Under the pieces are notes generated by a model, which saw nothing but the letters and a program-made list of their open reading frames with translations, had not been told where the DNA came from and did no database searches. A DNA stretch of 64,000 nt. Origin: Phymorhynchus buccinoides. Taxonomy: Eukaryota > Mollusca > Gastropoda > Neogastropoda > Raphitomidae. The position numbers and the translations under genes were made by a program. The stretch lies in the NCBI GenBank assembly GCA_017654935.2, contig CM065693.1, positions 11,791,987 through 11,855,986 of the forward strand. Reading direction: 5' to 3'. Positions 1 to 11,930 of this stretch are shown piece after piece (positions within the stretch are counted from its first letter, which is position 1; every line of letters begins with the position of its first letter).

Positions 1-84
1 CAGCATTTTTGGCTGCAGTGCTTCAATCGCTTTGCGGTTGGTAACGAACCTTTTTTCATAAGGGTAAAATAGAGAGACAGACAC

Positions 85-161
<77 letters not shown>

Positions 162-162
162 C

Positions 163-222
<60 letters not shown>

Positions 223-425
223 ATTGTATGTAACCAGGGAAACATGAGATAAGCAATACAATGCTTTTTTTTCCACCCAGCCCTGGGGCAAATAGAACAT
301 TCAATAACAAAGTTAACTAACGCATGCAAAAGTGAAAAGGGCAAATGGATTACACAAAAAAGAAAGAAACGCTTGGGGTAATGACAGGGGGGAGGGGGGG
401 GGGGGGTAAGGAGGGGGAATAAGGG

Positions 426-480
<55 letters not shown>

Positions 481-764
481 GCTCGGCAGCATTTTCGACT
501 CCAGTGACATTGACCTTTGACCAATGACCTTCATTTTTAACCTGGCCCAGATATCCTAAGTAACTTAACATATGCGCATGCAAAATTTGAGCGTTCTAGG
601 TCCCTTCTTTTAAATGTTAACATGCCAGGTACTCGGCAGAATGTTCGGCTCCAGTGACCTTGACCTTTGACCTCCATTTTCGAACTTCGCGCGCGTGTGT
701 GTGTGTGCATACGTGTGAATGTCAGTTTGTACACGTGCATGTGTGCGCGCATAAGGCTTATGTG

Positions 765-807
<43 letters not shown>

Positions 808-932
808 ATATGTGTGTGTGTGTGAATGCATGTGTGTGTGTGAATGCATGTGTGCGTTTGTACGTTTGCATGCTGCTTGCGCGTATGCGTCCGACTGTGT
901 TTTTATCTACCTGTCTACATGTCCGTGTGCAG
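1..932 (+). repeat. Simple-repeat-rich intron of MYDGF paralogue A
   Basis: (AG)n at about 85-218 and 430-478, a G-run at about 387-406, and TG repeats with interspersed GAATGCA at 690-860. Two imperfect copies of a sequence around TGACCTTTGACC lie at about 480-545 and 630-690. No exon was recognised. Confidence 0.7.
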
Positions 933-1079
933 CAATGGCAGTTTATCCTGGAGAAACTGGACGATGACAAGATGGTACGCTGCACTGTGTCCAAAGGCAC
1001 CACGTCCTACGTCACCTTTGAAAACTTCACTTTGAGCTTGACGGGACCCTACGTCCGCGTGAAGGAATACGAAGCTATT
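933..1079 (+). CDS. mydgf: MYDGF paralogue A, core-domain exon
   Basis: Acceptor GTGTGCAG ends at 932 and donor GTAAGT starts at 1080. Phase 0 at both ends, 147 nt. It is two codons shorter than the corresponding 153-nt exon of the minus-strand paralogue, in the loop before TGPYVRVKEYEAI. Confidence 0.88.
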
Positions 1080-3761
1080 GTAAGTCCGAGGGTGTGCGTG
1101 TGCGTGTGTGCGTGTGCGTGTGCGTGTGCGTGAAGTCAAGTCAAAATGATCTTTATTGAGGGTTAAAGAATAAGCTAACAAGGCTTTTTTTTAAGCCCTG
1201 TGTGTGTGTGCGTGTTACAACGCGCGCGCGCGTGTGTGTGTGTGTGTGTTACAACGCGCGCGCACGTATTTATGTGTGCGCACGCGCTTAGGCTATATGT
1301 GTGTGTAGTGGACTCCGGGGTAAAATGGGGTACTTAAGAGAAATCACTCAAAATATCCTGACATATAAAAATGTACGATCCTTAGTTGGCATGCATGCAA
1401 AGGGTCTTCATTGTAGAACAACATAGCAAAGCAAAAAGGTTGCAGTCAGCTTTTTGTTTCATTTATTGATCTTTAAAAGCATCAACAATTCAGCCCCGTT
1501 CTGCCCCATGCCTTGGGCAAAACGGGGTATTGATATGGTGTAAAATGGAGAAGCATTTCAATGAAAGTGAACTGATCATAAAATGAAGCGAACATCTTTG
1601 ATTCTTGTTAAATGAAAAGAAACTGAACATAAAATGAAATGAACATCTTGTTGTTAAATGAAACCAAACTCGTCGTTCCAGGGTGGTATGAGGAACGCCG
1701 TACATGTGAGCAGCCTTCTTCCATTGATCACAGACAGCACTGCTTGTCGGGTTAAAATTCGTCGCTCGCTATACTATAAGTAGGTAGGGCCACGTCTCTA
1801 ATGACGCTGTGAAACACTGTCCGACTGCTACAAATTTCACTACTTTTTAACTTCTGATTTCTTGCCAAAGAAACACATGTCGATAAATAAAACAATCTTT
1901 GCTGCTTACGTCGATAGGGATTCTGTGTGGAAGAATGTTGGTTACTTTGAACAATTAGCGATGACAGGAGACGGAGGTGACGATAAAAATCACGGCATGA
2001 CCAAAGTTTTGACGCTCGCTATGCCCGTACTAGAAACGGCTTCTCTTGACAAACGGGTTTAGCGTTTTCGCTTGTGGACCAATGGAAATATCCGTTACAC
2101 CAAGAGAAACTTAACGCTTTCCGCTATTAGTCGATGTTCATATCAAAGAGATACCATTGTAAGCGAAATCGCTGTTTGAAGCAAAAGGTGGTAGACCGCA
2201 TTCAGAGCTTGCCATTTTGGCTGACGTTCGATGGAGGCCTTTTTCAGTGATTAGAGTCTCAGACTCGGCCAGTAAATGCTTTTTCATTCGTTATTTACTG
2301 AAACAAATATCATTATTTTGATCTAGATTTGTTCTGTGGAGTTTCGCGGAGTTAATAACAACAAGAATATCGAAGTTTCTTTTTTTTTAAATACAATAAA
2401 TGTATCGGAAGCAAAGCAAGTAGATCTAGATCTATAAAACATTCGGAGATTCCCTGTAGGCCTATGCTTGGTCTGATAATCATCAAGATTTGTAGGTGTT
2501 TTTGAGGTATGGACCCGCTCTTGTCACTGAAACAATTAACAGAATACTCACGTTTTTCGCCTATTTTTTTTGTAGTGTGTCAGAGTTGATTTTATATACT
2601 TTGAAACAGTTTTTTTTACTTGGTCTAGATCTACTGGCTAGTCAAGAAACGGAACTAGGGACTTACGTCTGTAGGGCCTATATATAGTTCTGGCTCAGCT
2701 CAATAATATTTCGTCTCCTATACATCCCTGGTCTCGGGTAAAGAAGAAAATAAAACGAAATAAAAATCAATTAAATAGACAAACAAACAAACAGACAGAC
2801 ACATAAATAAGTAGAGATCAGATAATGTTGTGGTAGTAAATATGCATAGGGTCTGAAACCACTTATGTGTTGGTATGATTTGTTTATGAATCAGGTAGAC
2901 GAAGTAGGCCTGTGACTGTGAGACTCTGTGTGTGTGCGCGTGCGCGCGCGCGTGTGTATCTGTGTGTGTCACTCTGTGTGTGTGCGTACGGACGGGACGG
3001 GGGGGGGGGGGGGGGGGAGACACGTGGATATGTGTGTGCGTGCGAGCGAGCAAAAAGTCTCTCTCTCGCTTTGTGTGTGTATGTGGGTGCGCGCGCGTGT
3101 GTATGAAAGAGAAACAGAACAGCGTGTGTGTACAAGAGAAAGAGAGAGAGAGACTATGTGTGTGTGTGTGTGCGTGCGCGCGCGCGCATGTGTGTTGGTT
3201 GAGAAATTTATGTTGAAGTAAAATGTTCAGTCAGTTTGATTATAGTCGTGCGCACAGCACATTAGTTCTGTTGTGTAGTATTGTTATGCTTTATTCAGCC
3301 TTATGGCACGCTTGCACACTTAGGCATATTGCAGTTTTACACGATGTGTGGGATTTAGTATGCATGTATGCATGTGTTCCTGGATTATGAGAGTGCCTAC
3401 ACGATGGTGTATTTGTGTGAACACACACACAAAAATGTTTTTAAATAGAAACAAAAAAGCAGAAGGATGGGGGGGGGGTTCTGGACCCCCTCTTTCTTAA
3501 AAATAATAAAACAGAGGGAAGAATAAGCGCATATGCACGCACACACTCACACACCCATGCATGCATGCACTCACACACATGATTGTATCCAGTATTATGA
3601 CTACACGTGCATTGCAAACTAAAACTAAGGTGTCTAAAGTGCAAGTGTTGCCAATAAAATTTTAAAGTACAAATGAAACTATCGTTAATGGATACAACTA
3701 AAAAAATAAAATAATTTAAAAAATGCCAGTGCTGAGAATCGCCCCCCCCCCCCCCCCCCCG

Positions 3762-3802
<41 letters not shown>

Positions 3803-5024
3803 AAAAAACCCAAACAAACAAACCACAACAACAATTCATGTCGCTGAACGGCAGCTAAATTTCCTAGCGGGCTATACCTAGCACTCATTAGCACCACCAG
3901 TTGATAGGTACTTCATGGTTCGAAACAATGTTTCAATAGGGGTATGAACAGTAATGGCATTAGTCCTTTTTCATGCCCAGATAGCACTATTTTGCTTCTC
4001 GGATTTAAATTGTTTCCTGGGGAGTATGCCCCCGGACCCCTCTAGGGGTCTTGGTGCTTCGCACCTTCGATAAATTAGCCCCCACCCATTAAACACTTAG
4101 GTCCGGCCCTGCACAGAAACACACACACAGAAACACACACGTACACAGAATGCACACACTCCTAGCAGGATCATTGGGAGAAAAGTGCCAAACTATCGCT
4201 GAACGGCAGAAATAATAATACTAGCAGTGAAGCATTTATATAGCGCACTCCTCCACCAAATGTGGAGCTATATGCGCTTAACAGGGGGGGGGGCAGGGGG
4301 GGGGGGGGTGGGGGGGGGGGGGGGGGGGGGTATATGCCTATTTGCCTATGTGTGTAAGCGATTACATGTCTTTGTTGAATTTCTTGTTTTTAATTTTTGT
4401 GTTGTTATTATTTAAGAAAATTTATATAGCGCTTCACCTTTAAGCTCTACGCGCTTTACAATTGCACTAATATTATTCACATTAAAAACAATCGCTTACA
4501 TACCTCCCCACTATCCTTCATATTCACATACACACACACACACATGCACGCGCGCACACACACACAAATATGTACATACTTAACTAAATATAGATAAAAT
4601 ACATACATCATAAAATAACAATTTACAATCAGATTACATTGAAAAAAATCAATTTTCAATTTACACATTCACAATAACCGCAAAAGTAAAGTATACATAT
4701 AGGTACACACAAGGTTCACAAACATTCAAAAATAGACAAACACGCTCATAAAAGCAAATGAAGACATACTCGTATTCACCGCACTCACGGGTTTAAAACC
4801 AACGACAAAAAAATAGATTTAATGTAAAATAGATTAAAAGAAAATGTATTCATATAATATCCCTTTCACAGATACAGACACACACACAGCACACATACAC
4901 ATACACACACATGCACGCGCGCAGAGAGAGAGAGAGAGAGAGGACAGTTGTTAAAATAATGAGAGGAACTGACGTTATGAATCAAAGCTACACACACGCT
5001 CACACACACACACACACACACACG

Positions 5025-5063
<39 letters not shown>

Positions 5064-5066
5064 TCA

Positions 5067-5109
<43 letters not shown>

Positions 5110-5191
5110 ACACACACCATCACTACCACTCACCCCACCCAAAACAACAATACATAATGAAACAAACTGTTGAATGAAGCCTCAACATTCT

Positions 5192-5260
<69 letters not shown>

Positions 5261-5385
5261 GTGCATTGATTTGGTGGTTTTTTCTTCTAATATTTTCTTC
5301 TTTGTTGTTGGCGAGATGTAAACAAGCGTGTATTGTGCTTATTCTTTTCCAACATTAAAAAAGATTCGTTCGTTCGTTCGTTTCG

Positions 5386-5453
<68 letters not shown>

Positions 5454-5774
5454 ATACTTGTACAGACAAAATATAATAATGATGGTAACTACAAGACCTC
5501 CCTTACTTAACTGTTTATTGCAAAATGAAAGTTGTTTAGTTACTAGAAACGTTGCTATGTTCATATACTATGCTCTAAAACAAAGGGAACAGTTTACAAC
5601 ACTCGTAAATCCTTAACTTGTTTTTGTGTTTGATGTAGTATCCGCATCATGATATATTCTATTGTTCTAATGATTGTGTTCTTTACCTTTTTGCTTTAGT
5701 TGTGTGCATATTAAGTGCACCTCCAAATGTGTATAGGTCGGTGGCCTCACATTAAAAATTAATTGCGTCATTGC

Positions 5775-5820
<46 letters not shown>

Positions 5821-8575
5821 CGCAACAAAGCTGACGCAGACAGTCAACTAACATAAGGGGGGTGTGGGGCGGGGTGGGTGGGATATAATCGAGAAGTAAT
5901 GTGGCCTAAAGGTTGTGATGTAGTTTGACTAGGTGGGTTTTGAGAGCTGATTTGAAAGATGGTTAGGATTGGATATGGCGAATTTCGCGTGGTAAGGAAT
6001 TCCAAACTGATGGGGCCGAAAAGGAAAATGACCTTTAATCCCATTGCCCATGCCACCATATCTTACTTCCTGGCCTATTTGCATCCTTTCAAGAGATGCC
6101 GATTAAGGATTCATGGTTATAGGAACGTTGGCTAAATGGTCACTGCTCTGTTCTGACTTTGACCTTAAACTTGCCCAAGGTCACTAAGCTTCAAAATGTT
6201 CCCACTGGATGCCTTGGGTGTTACTGATTTGGAATATATAAGGTTGTATGTGTGTACTACGAATACTACAAAGACTACAGCCATAGGTCAAAGTTCAAGG
6301 TCAAGATCAACAAGATACAAAGTGACTCCAGATACAATCCTTGGGTGGTACCTATTAAGAATTTATGTGATTATATAGATACATGACCTATGAGTCGCTG
6401 ACTACAGCCACAAGGTCGAAGGTCGGGGTCATACTGACCAAGAATATATGTGGATATGTGGGTGTACGCCCAATGGTTTGGGGGCTATAGAATGTTTTAA
6501 ATGATGAGGTCAAAAGTCAAGTTCAGAGACCATCACGCATTACATTGAGTCAGTCTACTAATCTACCAAGCGTGACATTTTTGACTGCAAAAAAATGTTA
6601 AAGATATAGAGTTTAAAAAAAGAATAAATCTGAGGTCAAGGTCAAAGGTCAACAAGATAACCACTACCCAATATTATGAAGGCCATTAAGCCAATATATC
6701 CACATACCAAGTTTCAAAACTGTATCTCCAACGAACATTATGGCCATCAGACCAAAAGAATCAAGTTTTCAAGGTCTAATTTCAAGGTCAAGGTCAGCGT
6801 GATTGTAAATTAGCCAATGAATGTCTTTTTGTCTTGGTAATACATCATCTCACAACATATGAAGCGACTTTGTTCAGCAGCATGCTTGGGACAGACAGAC
6901 AAACACAGACAAGAAAAGAACAAAATCAAATAGACCGCAACAAACATACTCCTATCCCACAATAGTGGGGCAAAGGACAATACATCATCTTGCAAGACAC
7001 TGGAGACGGTCAGCAGTTCTGGAGTACAAACATTCAAAAGATGTGTTGTTCTGGAGACAGGAAAACCGCTTGATGTTGGAATATTGTATGGAACAAGGAA
7101 CTGTGATGGTACTAATCTAAGGTACTTTTTAGCACCAGGGCTAATATTAGTTGTGTGTGTGAGTTACAGTTTGTTTATTTTCCACAACTGTTAACGTTTT
7201 CTTATTCTTTAGTTCATGCTAAACCCCTGCATACCAGTTATTTTGCTGTCGGTCCAGTAGTTTTAGAAATATTGTCATGTTAGTGTCAGTTGTTCTGAAA
7301 TTTGCCTATTGGACAAAAGCGAAAATAGCGGTTTTAAGCCCTTTTTGCACCTCTGTAATTTCTAAACTGCACATTTTCATTACTCAGAAAAAAATAGGCA
7401 TGTCGTATATGTTGCCTACTATTACAAAATACAAGTTTCAACTTTTGAAAGTAATTAATCTTTGAGATATGCGACTTCAAAAACAGCCGTTTTTGCACTT
7501 TTCCAAAATAGCGCAAAATATTGGATATTTATAAGCAATTATTTTATAAACTATTGAAGAGATTTAACTGAAATTTTGCATGTGAGTTTCTATTACGGGT
7601 TTGTTTATAAATATGCATTTGGTTTTTGGCTACTTTGAATTTTGACCGTTTTGTAGATATACCTACTATAAGACTGACTATTTGCGGCATTTTGCGACAT
7701 TGAGCATGAACGACAAATTTCACTTTTTTCTAGGGCTAGGGTTAGGGATAGGGTTAGGGTTAGGGTTAGGTAAATGGTTCAAGTAACGAAAAAGTGAAAT
7801 TTGTGGTTGTCGCAAATGGTCACTCTCATAGTAGCGAGCGACGAATTTTAACCCGACACTGCTTACTGCATGGCCCCCTCATCCCATGATTGTCGATCCG
7901 TTTTTCGGGTGTAGCTTCGCGGCATTTTGCTGTCAGCGTCTGTAAATAGCAGCAAGTGACTCCAATTAGATCTGTATTGACTTCAAATCAACGATCATGA
8001 GCATTATGTTATGTGTTCATAATGAGAAAATGAAACTAGTTGAACATGCGCTATTGTTCTTGGGGCAAAATGGGGTAGTACCCCATTTAGCCCCATTCCT
8101 CATACCCCGTTTTGCCCCACAACAGGTGCTAGAACAATGACGCAGTAAATGCTCAACAACAGAAGAGCAAGCCACAGGCAACAAATCCATTTTGTAGGCA
8201 ACAAGACAACATAACAATGTATGAAACAATTATCAGTGGCATTCACAAACCTTTGCTATTATGGATACACTGAAAGTGAAAAAGTAGATCAAAGTGATCA
8301 AAAAATATATGTTTACCTCTCACTGACGGGTCCCATTCCAGATCTGGAAGCCACACGCGGGAATCATCTGGGTCTTGTCACGTGATCTTTCCAGCAAATG
8401 AGATCTTAACCATTAAGGGGCCCTGCAAAGGTGTATTTTCATGCTTCCCCGTTTCACCCCAAAACCCCATTTTACCCCGTGTCCACTATGTGTGCGTGCG
8501 CACGAGTGCCTAATGTGCTTGAAAGTCTGTAGGCTGCTGTCCTCAGTTGAAAACACTCATAAGCGTTGTGTATGT

Positions 8576-8606
<31 letters not shown>

Positions 8607-9327
8607 CGCGTGCGCGTGTGCGTGTGCGTGTGTGCATGCGCCGGTGTATGTGTGTGTGTTCCTGTGCAACAGAGCTATTTGGAAACGCGGCTGAAAGATT
8701 CTGAAACGAAGATGAGCAAGAAGAAGAAAATGGGTAAGTAGAAATATTTATTATTTCTTTGGGGCAGCGATTTAATGCTCCACAAAAATAGAAGATTTTG
8801 ACAAAAAACCAGATGCTTGTGGCAAAAGAAAAGACAATCTAACCCTAACCCTACCCGTAACCACGGAAAGAACCAAGAAATAGAGCAGGAGGGTGTAAAT
8901 CTACATATTTGCCGAGAAATCGATGTACAAAGCCATGCACTTATACTTTTTTTTTTGCTGGAACCATTCCTTTTTTTGGTTGATAAATTTTAAATCTTTC
9001 TTTTGGGGGGTTGAGCCTGAGGATGGGAGGGATGATGTGTGGGAATGAGGGGGTAGAGGGTGTGCAGGGGCGAGAGATTTTTAGCGCGAATGTTTAAAAA
9101 AAAACCTTGTTATTTTGTGCTGTTGATATATATATTATTGTAGTTAAGATTAGGCCTGATTGTGTACTGTCTATCTATGCTGAACGATCCCCCTTTCGAG
9201 TCATATAACAAAAAGTTATAATTGAAATGCGTACATTTTGTTGTTGTTGTCTTTTTACTAACACTTTCGTTGGTGCAGCTCCCCAAAATGAAGAAAAAAC
9301 AACCTGAAAATCAGGGGGGGAGGGGTA

Positions 9328-9375
<48 letters not shown>

Positions 9376-9971
9376 ATTATTATTCCAAACAGATAATTAG
9401 CTGAAAAGGTTAATAAAATACAGCTTTATGTTTGGTAAGAAAGGCAAAAACGGAAAAATGGAATCAACCGAGAAATACAGGGGTGGGTGGTGCACATCTG
9501 TACCTTTATATATATATATTTTTTCAGTCTTACTTAGTAATTATCCCTAATAGCAATCGCCTTCGTTCCATGTTAAGTCAATGGACCATAATATGAAGAT
9601 AGTCGGGATTTTTTTAAAATACTGTAATACGGTTGGACTGTAGAGGGGAAGTATTGTTTTTTGCTCCTTTTGCTGTTTTGTGTGTGTGTCTATGTTGATA
9701 AAGGCGCATTCGCCAAAATATCCAGTATAGTTGTGTTTCTTGTGAATAAAATAACGTCACTTTACACTTGTCGTGTAGTTGTTTGAGGTATGTTCCAGTG
9801 ACATTGCAGTCTGTTTTAGTGGGGTTTTTTTTTCTCCTGTAATACGGTAGTTTCTTTCTTCTTTTTGTTTCAGTGTATGCGGTGCCAGGGGAGTTCCAGG
9901 GCAAACTGGAGAGGCTGACTCTGACGGCCAAGATCAAGAAGAAGAAAAAGAAGCAGAAAGTGGAGTTATAA
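933..9971 (+). CDS. mydgf: MYDGF-like paralogue A, last three exons (5' end lies before the window)
   Basis: Myeloid-derived growth factor family: small secretory-pathway proteins held in the ER/Golgi or secreted. Three exons join in frame: 933-1079 (49 codons), 8673-8733 (61 nt, ends in phase 1) and 9874-9971 with the stop. The first begins QWQFILEKLDDDK and carries the second conserved cysteine (VRCTVSKG) and an NFT glycosylation sequon. The last has PGEFQGKLERLTLTAK, matching the family C-terminal helix/strand region, then a lysine-rich tail ending KVEL, which resembles a KDEL-type ER-retention signal. Exon 61 nt long and intron phases are the same as in the complete gene on the minus strand, so the two are paralogues, tail to tail. 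Signal peptide and first-cysteine exons must lie upstream of base 1. Family assignment is firm; function is inferred from family. Confidence 0.88.
3742..3800 (+). repeat. Poly-C tract, 59 bp with one G
   Basis: Near-pure C run flanked by an A-run. Its exact length is unreliable in long-read consensus. Confidence 0.9.
4284..4330 (+). repeat. Poly-G tract
   Basis: G-run broken by single C, A and T bases; could form quadruplex structure. Confidence 0.85.
4985..5822 (+). repeat. Cluster of AC and TC microsatellites
   Basis: (AC)n at about 4990-5116, (TC)n at 5197-5254, 5391-5450 and 5777-5804, and (CG)n at 5805-5822. The TC tract at 5391 is preceded by a TTCG repeat. Confidence 0.9.
6090..6830 (+). 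repeat. Dispersed-repeat-like tract rich in AGGTCA nuclear-receptor half-sites
   Basis: At least six clusters such as AGGTCAAAGTTCAAGGTCA (about 6296), AGGTCAAGGTCAAAGGTCA (about 6633) and CAAGGTCAAGGTCA (about 6783). The spacing is compatible with DR0/DR1 arrangements. No coding potential is evident. Confidence 0.5.
7669..7836. mobile_element. Hairpin element with TTAGGG-like core
   Basis: CTACTATAAGACTGACTATT at the left pairs with ATGGTCACTCTCATAGTAG at the right, and CAAATTTCACTTTTT pairs with AAAAAGTGAAATTTG. Between the arms, 7733-7770 is a run of TAGGGT/TTAGGG units. Target-site duplication not resolved. Confidence 0.6.
7863..7925 (-). pseudogene. 5' fragment of a PSQ-HTH (pogo/Tigger-like) transposase ORF
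   Basis: Twenty codons starting MPRSYTRKTDRQSWDEG, then TAA. Basic N-terminal residues followed by a W-D/N-E pattern are typical of the opening of PSQ helix-turn-helix transposases. The similarity is from recall of the family, not from alignment. The error-rich copy near 49140-49200 preserves the same segment. Confidence 0.4.
8673..8733 (+). CDS. mydgf: MYDGF paralogue A, penultimate exon
   Basis: Encodes SYLETRLKDSETKMSKKKKM plus one base. Acceptor CAACAG ends at 8672; donor GTAAGT starts at 8734. Length (61 nt) and phase equal those of the minus-strand paralogue's exon. Confidence 0.87.
8734..9873 (+). other. Intron between the last two MYDGF paralogue A exons
   Basis: Contains CTAACCCTAACCC at about 8840, a truncated left end of the CATGGGTG-type MITE at about 9273, a 45-bp poly-G tract (9330-9374) and the right arm of the hAT-like hairpin MITE (about 9380-9509). 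No exon was seen. Confidence 0.65.
9380..9509 (+). mobile_element. Partial hAT-like hairpin MITE (right arm)
   Basis: Matches the right arm of 31355-31769, including AATAAAATACAGCTTTATG and the ACATCT..ACCTTTA terminus. The left arm is missing; a poly-G run abuts it. Confidence 0.6.
9874..9971 (+). CDS. mydgf: MYDGF paralogue A, terminal exon
   Basis: Acceptor TTTCAG ends at 9873; stop TAA at 9969-9971. The split codon gives V, then YAVPGEFQGKLERLTL and a basic tail ending KVEL. A piggyBac-like MITE begins only about 40 bp past the stop. No canonical AATAAA was seen between them. Confidence 0.87.
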
Positions 9972-10009
9972 ATAGAATCAAAACTAGAAAAAAAACACCC
10001 GTGGTTCAT

Positions 10010-10256
10010 TTAACCCTTTCACCGCCAATGTCGCATTTTTGCACCACAATGATTTAACAACCATCTCATAAAAGCTCTTGAAATCAGGGTCTGTTATTCA
10101 ATGATATTGTGTTCCTGAATTTGGGCAGTAAGGATTGATCCAATTCTAAATGTGTCACAGACAAATCCAACAATATTGCAAACAAAATCGTTTCTGTAGA
10201 CAAGTAGTTTTAATGGAAGTGTTTGGCTCAAAGATGGCTGGCGGTGAAAGGGTTAA
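10010..10256 (+). mobile_element. piggyBac-like MITE (TTAA target site)
   Basis: TTAA + CCCTTTCACCGCC at the left and GGCGGTGAAAGGG + TTAA at the right. Starts about 40 bp after the paralogue A stop codon. TTAA duplication and CCC termini are hallmarks of piggyBac-type elements. Confidence 0.75.
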
Positions 10257-10316
10257 TGCATATATCTGTTGTGTATAATTGCAAGTGTTAAAAACAGTTT
10301 GAGTGGTTTATTGGTA

Positions 10317-10498
10317 CAATAGAACCTCCCTTATAAGACCTTCAAAAATCATCCAAAATGAGGTCTTATAAGGGAGGGGTCTTATAAGGGAGGTAGTTTT
10401 ACTACTTACAAAGAAGGGCAATGTCTCAGAGAAGTAGGCCTATGTCTTATATGGGAGGGAGTCTTATAATGGGAGGTCTTATAAGGGAGGTTCCACTG
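10317..10498 (+). mobile_element. pogo-like MITE (TA target site)
   Basis: TA-CAATAGAACCTCCCTTATAA at the left and TTATAAGGGAGGTTCCACTG-TA at the right. CAGT-type ends with TA duplication fit the pogo/Tigger group. Confidence 0.72.
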
Positions 10499-10666
10499 TA
10501 TATCCTTTATTGATAGTGTGATTTCCTCACCAGTTTGTTTAACAAGGTAAGACTAGACCTTGGTAGTAATTGCGGTATAATTTTAACGTTTAAAAATGCG
10601 TGATGATAATAGATGTGGTTTAGCTGCGTAGTATTTCCAGGATCGACCCACTGTCTTTACATGTAA

Positions 10667-11132
10667 CAGGGCTGCCTACCCCTGTTTGCAGTTTTCAGGG
10701 ACAAATTGCTTGAAAACCAGGGACAAAGACTTCTTTCCAGGGACAAACATTGCAATGTCATGCATCATGAAATATATTTCGTGATCTAGCAAAAATACTG
10801 TGACTTTGGATTTTTCCTCAGTCTTTAAAAAAGAAAAAAGCTTTTCGGTGCCAATGTGCTTCTATATAATCAAGATACTTTGGATTTCAGTAACATATAT
10901 GACTAATATGTCGGTTATATAAAGAACATTTCAACAGCGCCTGTTGTTTTGTGTATTCCTGCATTTTAATAGTAAGGTTAGCTAACAAGACAAGAAACTT
11001 CGCTACGAAATTTTGATTCTACTCGGTTTCCAGGGACACCAGACAGAAAAGTGGATCCCAGGGACAGGGTGTCCCTTTATAACTGTTTCCAGGGACAAAT
11101 ACCCCTTATGGGTGGGGTGGTAGGCAGCCCTG
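10667..11132 (+). mobile_element. hAT-like MITE with CAGGGCTGCCTACC termini
   Basis: Inverted termini CAGGGCTGCCTACCCC and GGTAGGCAGCCCTG enclose several CCAGGGACA motifs. An 8-bp duplication is not clear, so superfamily assignment is tentative. Confidence 0.6.
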
Positions 11133-11203
11133 GTATAGAAATGTCCCATATTATGTGCCTGTACCAGGTCGGAGAACAGTAATCTAATTTTTCTTTCTGT
11201 GTA

Positions 11204-11379
11204 CAGTGTTTTACGGACTATAAGGCGCACCTGATTATAAGGCGCACTCCCCAGATTTTACACAAAATTCAAATTTTGTTCTGATAGTTTCTTACTATGT
11301 TATTCGTCACATTATAAGGCGCAGGGGTGGGGTCTAAGTCTAGAAAAAAAAGTATCGCCTTATAGTCCGTAAAATACGG
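11204..11379 (+). mobile_element. mariner/pogo-like MITE, ACTATAAGGCGC family
   Basis: TA-CAGTGTTTTACGGACTATAA at the left; TATAGTCCGTAAAATACGG-TA at the right. ATAAGGCGCA repeats lie inside each arm. Confidence 0.72.
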
Positions 11380-11930
11380 TAGTCTTTTATCTGATTACGT
11401 ATCAGATGGAGGTCAGTTTCTTGCGATAGAATGCTGCTCGTTAGCGGTAAAATTTGTTTGAACAGTCAATGTTACTGTGTCCAAAAACAGTTTGCAAGGT
11501 TAGGCCTCGTGTCAAATACGTATTAAAAAAAAATCTGTGTGTGTAGTTTGAAATGTTCAGAGCAACTGTGAATTATAAATGTTAAAAAGTTTGTAAAGTA
11601 AGAATAAAAAAACCTGTTGTCTTCTAGAGTTGCCCAAATTGATCCTGACTCTGACCCCACCCCCCAAAAAAGAGAGAGAGAGAGGGAGGAGAAGATGGGA
11701 AAAAGAAAGGGGTGTGGGAAGGATAAGGGCATGTGATCTACAAAAATGCCCATAAAAAACAATGCTCATTGTAAAACTCAATCAAAATTTCCATTTAAAA
11801 AGGGTTGAACTCTCTCGGTGGAATTACAAAGTTTTGGGTGTGTGTTTTTTTATTGGGGGGGGGGGGGGGGGGCAGAAAACAAGACTTGTCCCAATTTCTG
11901 AGTGTTGACTATGTACTACACACACAGCAG

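Larger units (their letters stand above)
1308..8486 (-). mobile_element. Candidate TA-flanked DNA transposon remnant with a transposase start
   Basis: Ends are inverted: GTGGACTCCGGGGTAAAATG at 1308 and its near complement at 8486, each flanked by TA. A second shared inverted block, GTCGGGTTAAAATTCGTCGC, lies near 1747 and 7850. On the minus strand inside the right arm, 7925-7863 reads MPRSYTRKTDRQ then a stop, resembling the first residues of PSQ-type helix-turn-helix pogo/Tigger proteins. No further transposase was found, so it is at best a deleted element. It could instead be two unrelated short elements. Confidence 0.45.
1080..8672 (+). other. 7.6-kb intron of MYDGF paralogue A
   Basis: Holds TG/CG tracts (1096-1300, 2925-3200), C- and G-runs (3742-3800, 4284-4330), AC and TC microsatellites (4520-5822), a TATATAGCGC-type dispersed repeat (4225-4285, 4419-4470), a field of AGGTCA half-sites (6090-6830) and the TA-flanked candidate transposon described separately. 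No coding exon was recognised in it. Confidence 0.7.

Noticed and set aside
1862..2062. 66-codon open frame starting MPKKHMSINK
   Set aside because: No recognised similarity, no splice evidence, and it lies within an intron full of transposon sequence.
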